This document shows positions 31,899 through 40,397 of a stretch of 64,000 bases of DNA, one piece after another. The stretch covers positions 94,445 through 158,444 of the forward strand of contig QCSH01000001.1 in NCBI GenBank assembly GCA_003211555.1, read 5' to 3'. The number at the start of each line of letters is the position of its first letter. The first letter of the stretch is position 1. The DNA comes from Pelagibacteraceae bacterium AG-470-G21 (lineage in GTDB: Bacteria > Pseudomonadota > Alphaproteobacteria > Pelagibacterales > Pelagibacteraceae). Position numbers and translations under genes: made by a program. The notes under the pieces are model-generated. The model was not told the DNA's origin. It saw nothing but the letters and a program-made list of their open reading frames with translations, and did not search any database.

Positions 31899-34800
31899 TT
31901 ATAACTTCGTAGGCATTGGCTTATTTTTATCAATCTTATATTTTTTAATAGCCTCAACCGCATGCTTAGAAGCGATTAATTGTTCATTTGATAAAATACT
32001 TAAACCATATGCAACAATATGCTCTTTATCCACTTCAAAAAACTTTCTAAGATTTTTTCTAGTATCACTTCTTCCAAATCCATCAGTGCCCAAAGAATAA
32101 AAACTTTTTTTAATATATGGTCTTATTTGATCAGAATTCATTCTCATATAATCTGAAGCTGCAAGAATAGGACCTTCTGTTTTTCCAAGGCATTTTTCAA
32201 CATAAGAGATTTTTTTCTCACCTCCTGGATTTAATAAATTGTATCTCTCTGTCTCCAAACCATCTCGTCTTAACTCATTGAAGCTTGTGACGCTCCAAAC
32301 TTCACTATCTACTTGGTATTCATTTTGTAAAATCTGTGCTGCTTCTATCATTTCTCTTAAAATTGTGCCTGAGCCTAAAAGTTGAATTTTATTTTTTTTG
32401 TTTTTGTTAAATTCTCTTATTTTATACATTCCTTTTAGTATTCCTTCGGCAGAGTCTTTTGGCATCTCGGGATGAGAATAATTTTCGTTCATTGTCGTAA
32501 TATAATAAAAAATGTTCTCATGTTTCTCATGCATCCTTCTTAAACCTTCTTTAAAAATTGTTGCTAGTTCATAATGAAAAGTTGGATCGTACGAGACACA
32601 GTTAGGGATTGTTGACGCAATTAAATGGCTATGCCCATCTTGGTGTTGGAGTCCTTCTCCAGCTAAAGTTGTTCTTCCAGCAGTAGCTCCAATTAAAAAA
32701 CCTCTTGTTTGACTATCGCCAGCTGCATATGCAAAATCTCCTGTTCTTTGAAAACCAAACATAGAGTAAAAAAGATAAATTGGTATCATTTCGACATCAT
32801 GGTTTGAATAGGAGGTTCCTGCTGCAATCCATGACGCCATTGATCCTGCCTCGTTTATTCCTTCTTCTAAAACTTGACCACTTTTCTCCTCTTTGTAAGA
32901 ACTTAATTGCGCAGAGTCCTCTGGCTCGTACTTCTGACCTTCGTGAGCATAAATACCTATTTTTTGAAAAAATCCTTCCATTCCAAATGTTCTAGCCTCA
33001 TCTGGTATTATTGGAACAAGTCTTGGTGCAACATTTTTATCTCTGAGCAAATTTGTTAACATTCTTACTAAAGCCATTGTCGTAGACATTTCTTTTTGGC
33101 CAGTTGATTTTTTCATAAAATCAAAAATATCATTACTTGGAGTTTTGATAGGTTTCGAAAATGAACTTCTCTCTGGAATATATCCACCCAAAGCAAGCCT
33201 TCTTTTTTTTAAGTATTTTATTTCTTCTGAGTTCTCATCAGGCCTAAAATACTCTATATTTTTAACTTGCTCATTTGTTAAAGGAACATCAAATCTATCT
33301 CTGTAATATAACAAGTCATCTACATCCAATTTTTTTTGCTGGTGAGTAGTATTTATACTTTCGCCAGACTTACCCATCCCATAACCCTTGATAGTTTTGG
33401 CTAATATTACTGTAGGTCTACCTTTTGTATTTACAGCTTTATTATAAGCAGCATAAACTTTATGTGGATCGTGCCCACCTCTATTTAATTTCCAAATATC
33501 ACTATCAGTATAACTTGCCACTAATTTTTTCAACTCAGGATATTTTCCAAAAAAATTATCTCTTACATAAAGACCACCTTTTGCTTTAAAAGCTTGATAC
33601 TCACCATCAACTGCCTCGTTCATTCTTTTTACAAGTAATCCTGATTTGTCATTTGCTAATAGCGGATCCCAGTATGAACCCCAAATAACTTTTATAACAT
33701 TCCAACCTGCTCCTCTAAAAATTCCCTCTAATTCTTGAATTATTTTACCATTTCCTCTAACAGGTCCATCTAATCTTTGGAGGTTACAATTAACAACATA
33801 AATTAAATTGTCTAATTTTTCTCTTGCTGCTAAACCTATAGAACCTAATGCCTCAGGTTCATCAATTTCACCGTCACCTAAAAAAGACCAAACTTTTCTA
33901 TCCTCATCTTTAATTAACTTTCTGTTAATTAGATATTTCATAAACCTTGCCTGATAAGTTGCCATCATTGGACCAAGACCCATAGAAACTGTTGGAAATT
34001 GCCAAAACTTAGGCATTAACCACGGATGTGGATAAGATGAAAGACCACCTGGATAGACTTCTTGTCTAAATCTATCTAATTGTTTTTCGTTTAATCTTCC
34101 TTCCAAAAATGCTCTTGCATAAATTCCTGGTGCTGAATGACCTTGAAAATATATTAAGTCTCCACCAAATTTATTATTTTTTGCTCTCCAAAAATGATTC
34201 ATACCTATGTCATATAAAGTTGCAGCAGAAGCAAATGTTCCAATGTGACCTCCTAAAGAAGGATCTCTCATATTTGCTCTCACAACCATCACAGCAGAGT
34301 TCCAACGAATTAATGCTCTAATTTTTCTCTCTATATTTTGATCTCCTGGAGATTTTATTTCTTCATCTGAAGGTATTGTATTTATATATGGTGTATTTTG
34401 ATTATAAGGGATGTTTGATCCTTCTTTATATGCTTGATCGATTAATTGTTTAATTAAAAAATGAGCTCTTTCGGGTCCTTCAGTATGAACAACAGCAGAT
34501 AAAGACTCTAACCATTCTTTTGTTTCTAAAGGATCAATGTCATTATTGCTCACAACTATCTCTGATTTTTCATTACTGGCATCTAATTTAGAATTTTCTT
34601 CTATGATCTCTTCACGCTGATTAGTATCTAATTCAGAATTTTTATAACCATTCGAAGTTTCTGCCTCTGCAATTATTTTTTCTGTTAGAGGTGGGATTTT
34701 TTCATTTATTTCTTGTTTTTGTTGAGTTCCATTCTCAGATGATAACGTTAGTATTAAGTCTCCCTTTGAGACTTTATCACCAATCTTTATGTTTATATTA

Positions 34801-34967
34801 TCAATAATGCCCTCAAAAGTAGATGGTACCTCAACACTTGATTTATCACTTTCTAAAGTTATTATTGGGTCATTCTTAGAAATTTTGTCTCCTTCTTTTA
34901 CAAGAATTTCTATAATTTCTACCTCTTCAAAATCTCCTATGTCAGGAACTAGTATTTTTTCATTCAT
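31899..34967 (-). CDS. aceE: Pyruvate dehydrogenase E1 (homodimeric AceE) with N-terminal lipoyl domain
   Basis: E1 decarboxylates pyruvate with thiamine diphosphate. The 1022 residues are longer than the usual ~890 because residues 1-80 form a biotinyl/lipoyl domain (VPDIGDFEEVEI, Lys42 in ESDKSSVE), followed by a Glu/Asn/Ser-rich linker to about 160. The E1 core then begins near DPLETKEWLESL and carries HIGTFASAATLYDIG, the ThDP motif GDGEIDEPEA...NCN, and DGHSHLIASTIPNC. This is an E1-lipoyl fusion; the domain is near-identical in pattern to the E2 lipoyl domain, suggesting duplication within the operon. E1 lies first, E2 one base downstream. Confidence 0.95.
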   Translation of the reverse strand: MNEKILVPDIGDFEEVEIIEILVKEGDKISKNDPIITLESDKSSVEVPSTFEGIIDNINIKIGDKVSKGDLILTLSSENGTQQKQEINEKIPPLTEKIIAEAETSNGYKNSELDTNQREEIIEENSKLDASNEKSEIVVSNNDIDPLETKEWLESLSAVVHTEGPERAHFLIKQLIDQAYKEGSNIPYNQNTPYINTIPSDEEIKSPGDQNIERKIRALIRWNSAVMVVRANMRDPSLGGHIGTFASAATLYDIGMNHFWRAKNNKFGGDLIYFQGHSAPGIYARAFLEGRLNEKQLDRFRQEVYPGGLSSYPHPWLMPKFWQFPTVSMGLGPMMATYQARFMKYLINRKLIKDEDRKVWSFLGDGEIDEPEALGSIGLAAREKLDNLIYVVNCNLQRLDGPVRGNGKIIQELEGIFRGAGWNVIKVIWGSYWDPLLANDKSGLLVKRMNEAVDGEYQAFKAKGGLYVRDNFFGKYPELKKLVASYTDSDIWKLNRGGHDPHKVYAAYNKAVNTKGRPTVILAKTIKGYGMGKSGESINTTHQQKKLDVDDLLYYRDRFDVPLTNEQVKNIEYFRPDENSEEIKYLKKRRLALGGYIPERSSFSKPIKTPSNDIFDFMKKSTGQKEMSTTMALVRMLTNLLRDKNVAPRLVPIIPDEARTFGMEGFFQKIGIYAHEGQKYEPEDSAQLSSYKEEKSGQVLEEGINEAGSMASWIAAGTSYSNHDVEMIPIYLFYSMFGFQRTGDFAYAAGDSQTRGFLIGATAGRTTLAGEGLQHQDGHSHLIASTIPNCVSYDPTFHYELATIFKEGLRRMHEKHENIFYYITTMNENYSHPEMPKDSAEGILKGMYKIREFNKNKKNKIQLLGSGTILREMIEAAQILQNEYQVDSEVWSVTSFNELRRDGLETERYNLLNPGGEKKISYVEKCLGKTEGPILAASDYMRMNSDQIRPYIKKSFYSLGTDGFGRSDTRKNLRKFFEVDKEHIVAYGLSILSNEQLIASKHAVEAIKKYKIDKNKPMPTKL

Positions 34968-35077
34968 TTAATTGTCTGTATATATATATATTATTTACTT
35001 TAAATAGATGTATATTTTTGACCATTATTAACTTTAGTAAATTTAACAATAAATGCTAAAAGAATAGTTTATAATTA

Positions 35078-35154
35078 GCGCCTGTAGCTCAATTGGATAG
35101 AGCGCTTGGCTACGGACCAGGAGGTTCTGGGTTCGACTCCTAGCAGGCGCGCCA
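35078..35154 (+). tRNA. tRNA-Arg(ACG)
   Basis: The acceptor GCGCCTG pairs with CAGGCGC, the D-arm has GCTCAATTGGATAGAGC, the anticodon loop CTACGGA sits on TTGG/CCAG (anticodon ACG), and the T-arm GTTCGACTC and encoded CCA end the gene. A34 would be changed to inosine, as in most bacteria. It is divergent from aceE. TATAAT occurs at 35070-35075, but it is too close to the 5' end to be a normal -10 for this gene. Confidence 0.96.
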
Positions 35155-35167
35155 AAATTAGGAAAAA

Positions 35168-35251
35168 ATGAAAGTATCTTTACAAAAATCAGTCATTTAT
35201 TTTTTTACAATAGTGTTAATAATATTATTTTTAATAACTTTAATAATTTAA
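35168..35251 (+). CDS. Candidate 27-residue membrane microprotein
   Basis: ATG at 35168 is preceded by AGGAAAAA (a reasonable Shine-Dalgarno). The frame encodes MKVSLQKS followed by one hydrophobic helix of Ile, Leu, Val and Phe to the end. Its TAA stop overlaps the ATG of the thioesterase gene by one base, the tight coupling seen between true genes here. It lies 13 bases after tRNA-Arg. It could instead be a leader peptide, or chance open frame in AT-rich DNA; no function is assigned. Confidence 0.4.
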   Translation: MKVSLQKSVIYFFTIVLIILFLITLII

Positions 35252-35670
35252 TGAAAAAATTTAAACAAATAAGCATCAAAAAAGGTTTTATGATGCACAA
35301 CGGTGGTTTGCTACTAAGAGATATTTCAAAAACTAAGTATGAATTTAAAACTAAAATAAAAAGAAATCACCTTAATAGAGCAGGCATAACTCATGGTGGG
35401 TATATAGCATCAATTATTGATACTGGTTGTGGATCTGGAGCTCATAGAATTTCTGGTAATCAGCCTTGTGTAACTATAACACTGAATATAAATTTTATAG
35501 GACCATCAACTATTGGTGATGAAATTTTTGGATATGTAAAAATTAAGAAGAAAACTAAAAGTATGGTTTTTTTAGAGTGTTATTTAGAATGTAAAGGCAA
35601 AATTATTGCATCTGCTACAGGTATTTGGAAAATACTTCAACGTAAGTTACCCCATGCAGGTCTAAGCTAA
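35251..35670 (+). CDS. PaaI-type hotdog-fold thioesterase
   Basis: The 139-residue protein has the hotdog layout: a long central helix after RAGITHGGYIASIIDTGCG, where the HGG and the acidic Asp (IIDTG) match the PaaI/acyl-CoA thioesterase family catalytic region, and strands ITLNINFIGPS. Such enzymes release CoA from acyl- or aromatic acyl-CoA thioesters. The substrate is unknown. The 3' end overlaps the convergent TRAP permease gene by four bases. Confidence 0.83.
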   Translation: MKKFKQISIKKGFMMHNGGLLLRDISKTKYEFKTKIKRNHLNRAGITHGGYIASIIDTGCGSGAHRISGNQPCVTITLNINFIGPSTIGDEIFGYVKIKKKTKSMVFLECYLECKGKIIASATGIWKILQRKLPHAGLS

Positions 35671-37988
35671 ACTCTTCTTCTTATATTTAAATAACCAAAA
35701 ATTGATAAAAAAATAAGAGCAATAGGATAAATTATTTCTTTTTTTGGTCTATTCTGATTTTCGATTTTAAATTCATTAATAATATCTCCCATATCTAAAC
35801 CAGATTTTTTTGCAATTCCATTCCATTTTAAAGTATCAATTATGGTTTTATTATCTTCTATAACTAAGCTCATTCCATAATCATCTAAACTAAAATTTTC
35901 ATCAAAAATATTTTTTTCAATTACAAATAATTTATATCTTTCACCGTACTCTGTAAGTCTAGTAATTTTAATTCTTATCTCTTTATTATAATCAAACTGT
36001 TTTTGGTTTATTTCTTCAATACTTAAATAGTTATATTTTGGGTAAAATTTATTTAGAACAAACTCTGGAGATAATAATGATATTGAAATTATTAAAAAAA
36101 TAATAATCTCATACCATCTCAGTTTATTTATAAACCATCCCTGAGTAGCAGAAGTAAATACTAAAATCCCAATTAATGAGGTTGCTATGACCATTAAGCC
36201 ATGCCATATACTTTCAATACCAATTAATAATAACTCGCTGTTAAATAAGAATACAATAGGAAGTATTCCTGTTCTCAAACTATACCAAAATGCCTGGGCT
36301 CCTGTTCTTAACGGGTCTCCACCAGAAATGGCAGCAGCTGCGTAAGATGCTAAGCCAACTGGAGGTGTTACGTCAGCCATTAAGCCAAAATAGAATACGA
36401 ATAAATGAACCGCAATTAAAGGAAAAATAAATCCTGATGCATTTCCAACATCCACAAGAACAGTTGCCATTAGAGATGCTACAACAACGTAGTTTGCAGT
36501 AGTTGGTAAACCCATACCCAATAGTAAACACAAAATAATAGTTAAAAATAAAAGAATAATAACATTATCTTTTGCAATCGACTCAATTACGATTATTAAA
36601 TTAGTACTCAAACCTGTAGATCCAACTGCACCAACTATAATACCTGCAGTTGCAATTGCTATTCCGACACTAACCATATTCAAGGCACCCTTTTCAAAAC
36701 CTACAACAGTTTGGTTGTACCAATATATTAAAGCATTTTTAAAATTCTTTTCTTTAAAAATTTTATTTAAAAGATTGACAATTATTAAAGTCAAAATTGC
36801 AAAAAAAATTGAATAAGAGGCAGTAAGTCTCATATAAACTAATAAATGTATAAGAACAAAAATTGGAACTAAAAAATGAATACCCTCAAAAAATGTTTTT
36901 TTTAATTTTGGAATATCTCTTTCATCCATTCCTTTTAAATTTAATTTTAGTGCCTCAAGATGAGATATATAAAATAATGCAATGTAAGAAATTATGGCTG
37001 GTAGAAAAGCATGTTTAACAACTTCAAAGTATGTAACGCCAATAAAACTTGCCATCACAAAAGCTGCAGCTCCCATAACAGGAGGCATTATTTGACCATT
37101 AACTGAAGAAGATACCTCAATTGCACCAGCTTTTTCTTTAGAAAATCCAGTTTTTTTCATGATTGGAATTGTAAAAGTTCCTGTTGTAACGGTGTTAGCA
37201 ATAGATGAGCCAGATATTAAACCTGTCATTCCAGATCCTAGAATTGCTGCCTTGGCAGGGCCACCTCTCATTTTTCCAACCATTGCAAAAGCTAAATCTA
37301 AAAAATATTTACCACCACCTGCGGTCTCTAGAAGGGCGCCAAATAGAACAAATAGAAATATGAAATCAACCGAAACACCTATTGGAATTCCAAAAATTGC
37401 TTCTTGGTCAAACCATTGAAAACCAACTAATCTTTTTAATGATAAACCTCCATGTGAAATTATATCCGGAGCATATTGGCCAAAATAGGAAAACAGCAAA
37501 AAACAAACTGCAATTACAACTAATGGAATGCCTATTACTCTTCTTGTAGCCTCTAGTAAAATTGATATTCCGATTATTCCAAGTATCAGCTCTATTGGAA
37601 TAGTAAAATCATAAAAAAAATTTATTTTTAATAATATTCCACCCCTATCGACAAGTTGATCGTAAAATACATAAATATATAGGCAACAAATTGCACCAGT
37701 TACTGCAATTATTATATCTATAAAATTTACTTTTTTACCCCTTGAATAAGGGAATATTAAGAATGCTAATAAAAGAGCAAAACCAAGGTGAATTGCTCTA
37801 GCTGGTAAACCTTTAAACATTCCAAAATTGAACCAAAACGGAAATGGAGAAGCATACCAAAGCTGAAATAATGACCAAGTAATAGCAATAGATGCAACTA
37901 ACTTTAGATGAAAACCTGTTAGATTTCTTGTTGGAGAAAGATCTTCTTTAATCTTACTTTCTATTTTTTTTTCTATGTCTGCTGACAT
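35667..37988 (-). CDS. TRAP transporter fused permease (TAXI type, DctQM fusion)
   Basis: The 773-residue protein joins the small (4-span) and large (12-span) TRAP permease subunits; the large domain shows GSGMTGLISGSSIANTVTTGTFTIPIM, SSSVNGQIMPPVMGAAAFVM and LGMGLPTTANYVV, all TRAP-M signatures. The region after residue ~640 contains a PDZ-like piece (GIAKKSGLDMGDIINEF) and a final membrane helix. Together with the TAXI binding protein upstream it should drive Na+- or H+-coupled uptake of an organic acid. The gene starts 69 bases downstream of the binding protein's stop, with a terminator hairpin between. Confidence 0.93.
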   Translation of the reverse strand: MSADIEKKIESKIKEDLSPTRNLTGFHLKLVASIAITWSLFQLWYASPFPFWFNFGMFKGLPARAIHLGFALLLAFLIFPYSRGKKVNFIDIIIAVTGAICCLYIYVFYDQLVDRGGILLKINFFYDFTIPIELILGIIGISILLEATRRVIGIPLVVIAVCFLLFSYFGQYAPDIISHGGLSLKRLVGFQWFDQEAIFGIPIGVSVDFIFLFVLFGALLETAGGGKYFLDLAFAMVGKMRGGPAKAAILGSGMTGLISGSSIANTVTTGTFTIPIMKKTGFSKEKAGAIEVSSSVNGQIMPPVMGAAAFVMASFIGVTYFEVVKHAFLPAIISYIALFYISHLEALKLNLKGMDERDIPKLKKTFFEGIHFLVPIFVLIHLLVYMRLTASYSIFFAILTLIIVNLLNKIFKEKNFKNALIYWYNQTVVGFEKGALNMVSVGIAIATAGIIVGAVGSTGLSTNLIIVIESIAKDNVIILLFLTIILCLLLGMGLPTTANYVVVASLMATVLVDVGNASGFIFPLIAVHLFVFYFGLMADVTPPVGLASYAAAAISGGDPLRTGAQAFWYSLRTGILPIVFLFNSELLLIGIESIWHGLMVIATSLIGILVFTSATQGWFINKLRWYEIIIFLIISISLLSPEFVLNKFYPKYNYLSIEEINQKQFDYNKEIRIKITRLTEYGERYKLFVIEKNIFDENFSLDDYGMSLVIEDNKTIIDTLKWNGIAKKSGLDMGDIINEFKIENQNRPKKEIIYPIALIFLSIFGYLNIRRRV

Positions 37989-38002
37989 TCAGCTTAATAT
38001 AT

Positions 38003-38033
38003 AAAAAAAAAGGCCCAATAGATATATTGGGCC
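38003..38033 (-). terminator. Intrinsic terminator between TAXI binding protein and permease
   Basis: The stem is 9 bp, ggcccaata (38012-38020) with tattgggcc (38025-38033), and the loop is gata. On the leftward strand it is followed by a run of nine U (A-run 38003-38011). It lies after the binding-protein stop and before the permease start. Partial read-through would give more binding protein than permease, which fits the stoichiometry of such transporters. Confidence 0.85.
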
Positions 38034-38057
38034 TCAATTTATTTTATATAGATTTAA

Positions 38058-39065
38058 TTACATTAAACCAGCTTCTTTATAATATTTAACAGCTCCAGGG
38101 TGAAGCGGTGCTGATAAACCGTCAGCTATCATATTTTTTTTCTCTAAAGGAGCAAATGCTGGGTGTTGTTTTCTAAAATCGTCGAAGTTTTCAAAAACTG
38201 CTTTTGTAACTTGATAAACCAAATCGTCAGATACATCCACACTTGTTACAACAGTAGCCTTTACACCAAATGTAGTTACATCTTTTCTCTGTTTAGTGTA
38301 AGTGCCTTTTGGAATTGTAGCAGAAGCATAGTAATCAGCTCCACCTATAATTCCATCAATTACATCTCCTGTTAAGTTGATTGGCATAGCTTTTGCTGCA
38401 CATGTTGCCGCTTGTTCCATCGCTCCATTTGGAAAACCTACAGAATATCCAAAAGCATCAATTTTTCCATCACACAAAGCTTTTACCTGCTCTGAAGATG
38501 TGAGTTCAGTAACAGATTTAAAGAAACTATTGTCTACTCCCATTGCTTTCATTAATTCTTCCATGGTTCCTCTTTGACCCGAACCCGGGTTTCCAATGTT
38601 AACTACTTTTCCTTTTAAACCCATAAAGTCTTTAACTTTTGCTTTTTTTCTAGCCCAGATTTGAAAAGGTTCATTATGAACTGAAAAAACAGCTCTTAAA
38701 TTATTGAATTGTTTACCTTCCCACTTACTTGAGCCATTATATGCATGAAATTGCCAGTCGGATTGTGCAACGCCAAACTGAAACTCGCCATCTTTTATTT
38801 GTCCGATATTATAATTTGAGCCTCCAGTTGACGGAGCTGTACATCTATAAGCCTTATCTTTCATACCTTTTTTTCTGCCATGTTCAGCACTTATTGCTGA
38901 TTTATGTAACATTTTACAAATGGCATTACCTGTTTGGAAATAAACTCCAGTAGGCCCACCTGTGCCTATTGTAAAAAACTCTGCTGATTTTGCTATTGAT
39001 CCAAATGAAAATATAGCAGCAAATATAATCAGAGAGCTTGATATTGTTGATAATATTTTTTTCAT
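38058..39065 (-). CDS. TAXI-family TRAP substrate-binding protein
   Basis: The 335-residue periplasmic protein starts with a clear signal peptide (MKKILSTISSSLIIFAAIFS, likely cleaved after AKSA). The mature part opens with FFTIGTGGPTGVYFQTGNAIC, the TAXI signature, followed by CTAPSTGGSNYNIGQIKDGE and FGVAQSDWQFHAY. It captures the ligand and delivers it to the fused permease encoded downstream. The ligand cannot be deduced; glutamate or dicarboxylates are among known TAXI substrates. A strong terminator follows the gene. Confidence 0.93.
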   Translation of the reverse strand: MKKILSTISSSLIIFAAIFSFGSIAKSAEFFTIGTGGPTGVYFQTGNAICKMLHKSAISAEHGRKKGMKDKAYRCTAPSTGGSNYNIGQIKDGEFQFGVAQSDWQFHAYNGSSKWEGKQFNNLRAVFSVHNEPFQIWARKKAKVKDFMGLKGKVVNIGNPGSGQRGTMEELMKAMGVDNSFFKSVTELTSSEQVKALCDGKIDAFGYSVGFPNGAMEQAATCAAKAMPINLTGDVIDGIIGGADYYASATIPKGTYTKQRKDVTTFGVKATVVTSVDVSDDLVYQVTKAVFENFDDFRKQHPAFAPLEKKNMIADGLSAPLHPGAVKYYKEAGLM

Positions 39066-39173
39066 ATACCCTCTCTAAAGTTTTAAAGTTAAATCTAACT
39101 ATTTATTAGTTCATGTGTCTACTAAATTAAGAAAATATTAGCATTGTTTATAAAGGAATTTTTTGACCTTTCT

Positions 39174-40397
39174 TTAATTTTCAACCCAAGATTTTAATTT
39201 ATTCACTCCTTCAACTACTTTTGGGGCATACAATTTTATATTTTCATCTTTGATGTCAGTATCTATTTTAATATTATTCATAAAATTATCTCCATCAAAA
39301 TCAGTAAAACTTAGACGAACTATCATTCTTTTTTCATCAAATCCAAAATCACTTCCTGGAAGTAATGCAATATTTAATTTGGTTAATATTTCATCACATA
39401 ACATCGCAGATGAATTGAATTTTTTGTTTAGAAACTCTGGCATTAAATAAAATCCTCCCATTGGTCTATTCATTATAACATTATTAGATTTTAAATTTTT
39501 GTATACATAATCTCCAATAGCTTTAAGAATTTTCTTTGATTTTAAAATATAACTATCATGATTATCTTCAAATGCCGATATTGCTGCATATTGAATTGGA
39601 GAGCTAACAGAGGAGAATGTTTCACTTGCTAAAACTTTAATTGACTTGATTAAATCAATTTTTGTTTTTGGAATTATAAAATATCCAAGTCTCCATCCCC
39701 CTGCACCACACCACTTACTAAGGCCGTTACTTATTATTACTTGTTCAGGACAATGTTCAAATATTGACGTATAATTTTCATCAAATGCTAACTCAGAATA
39801 AATCTCGTCTGATAAAACCAAAATATTATATTTTTTAACAATTTCTGAAATTTCATTTAAATTTTTACATACTTGACCTGATGGATTATTTGGAGAATTG
39901 AGAAAAAGTATATATTTTTTACCTGAATTTTTTATAACAATTTTTTCTATTTCTCTAGCTAGTGGAAACCAATTATTTTCAGCAGATGTTTTTATCCAAT
40001 GATGATTATTTTTTGCAATAATAGATTGTGGTTTATAAGATACCCAACTTGGAGCAGGTAATAAAACTTCTCCATCAAAAGATAGATGCATTAAAAACAT
40101 CAATTCTTTTGTTCCAGGACCAATGATAACTTGATTAGAGTCAAAGTTATAATTTTTTTTTTTCGACTCATAATTAGCAATTGATTCTCTCAATTTATCC
40201 AGTCCCTGGGTTGGTATATAACTTTTTTCATGTGCATTTTTTTTTAATTCTTCAATAATGATATTTGGTACTGGAAATGGTGATTGCCCAAAGCCAAACT
40301 TAATAATATTTTTACCTTCGCTTTCAATAATTTTTGATTTTTCATTTATTTTCAAAGTTGCAGATAAATTTAAGTTTCTTATGGAGTCTTTTATCAT
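39174..40397 (-). CDS. Class I/II PLP-dependent aminotransferase
   Basis: The 407-residue protein belongs to fold type I, aspartate aminotransferase superfamily. Visible features are the N-terminal NIIKFGFGQSPFPVP, the LNSPNNPSGQVC motif, LSDEIYSELAF with the PLP-binding Asp and Tyr, and the Schiff-base Lys in SNGLSKWCGAGGWRLGY, and the C-terminal MIVRLSFTDFDG with the carboxylate-binding Arg. The amino donor and acceptor cannot be assigned. Its start overlaps the stop of the acetoacetyl-CoA synthetase gene by one base. Confidence 0.88.
   Translation of the reverse strand: MIKDSIRNLNLSATLKINEKSKIIESEGKNIIKFGFGQSPFPVPNIIIEELKKNAHEKSYIPTQGLDKLRESIANYESKKKNYNFDSNQVIIGPGTKELMFLMHLSFDGEVLLPAPSWVSYKPQSIIAKNNHHWIKTSAENNWFPLAREIEKIVIKNSGKKYILFLNSPNNPSGQVCKNLNEISEIVKKYNILVLSDEIYSELAFDENYTSIFEHCPEQVIISNGLSKWCGAGGWRLGYFIIPKTKIDLIKSIKVLASETFSSVSSPIQYAAISAFEDNHDSYILKSKKILKAIGDYVYKNLKSNNVIMNRPMGGFYLMPEFLNKKFNSSAMLCDEILTKLNIALLPGSDFGFDEKRMIVRLSFTDFDGDNFMNNIKIDTDIKDENIKLYAPKVVEGVNKLKSWVEN

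Noticed and set aside
31898..31963. Longer N-terminus for the E2 subunit
   Set aside because: It lies within the aceE 3' coding region and the lipoyl domain begins right after ATG 31897.
34979..34991. TA repeat upstream of aceE as a regulatory element
   Set aside because: A short alternating TA tract is expected at this base composition and shows no further structure.
35070..35075. TATAAT as the tRNA-Arg -10 box
   Set aside because: It ends two bases from the tRNA 5' end, too close for transcription to begin upstream of the gene.
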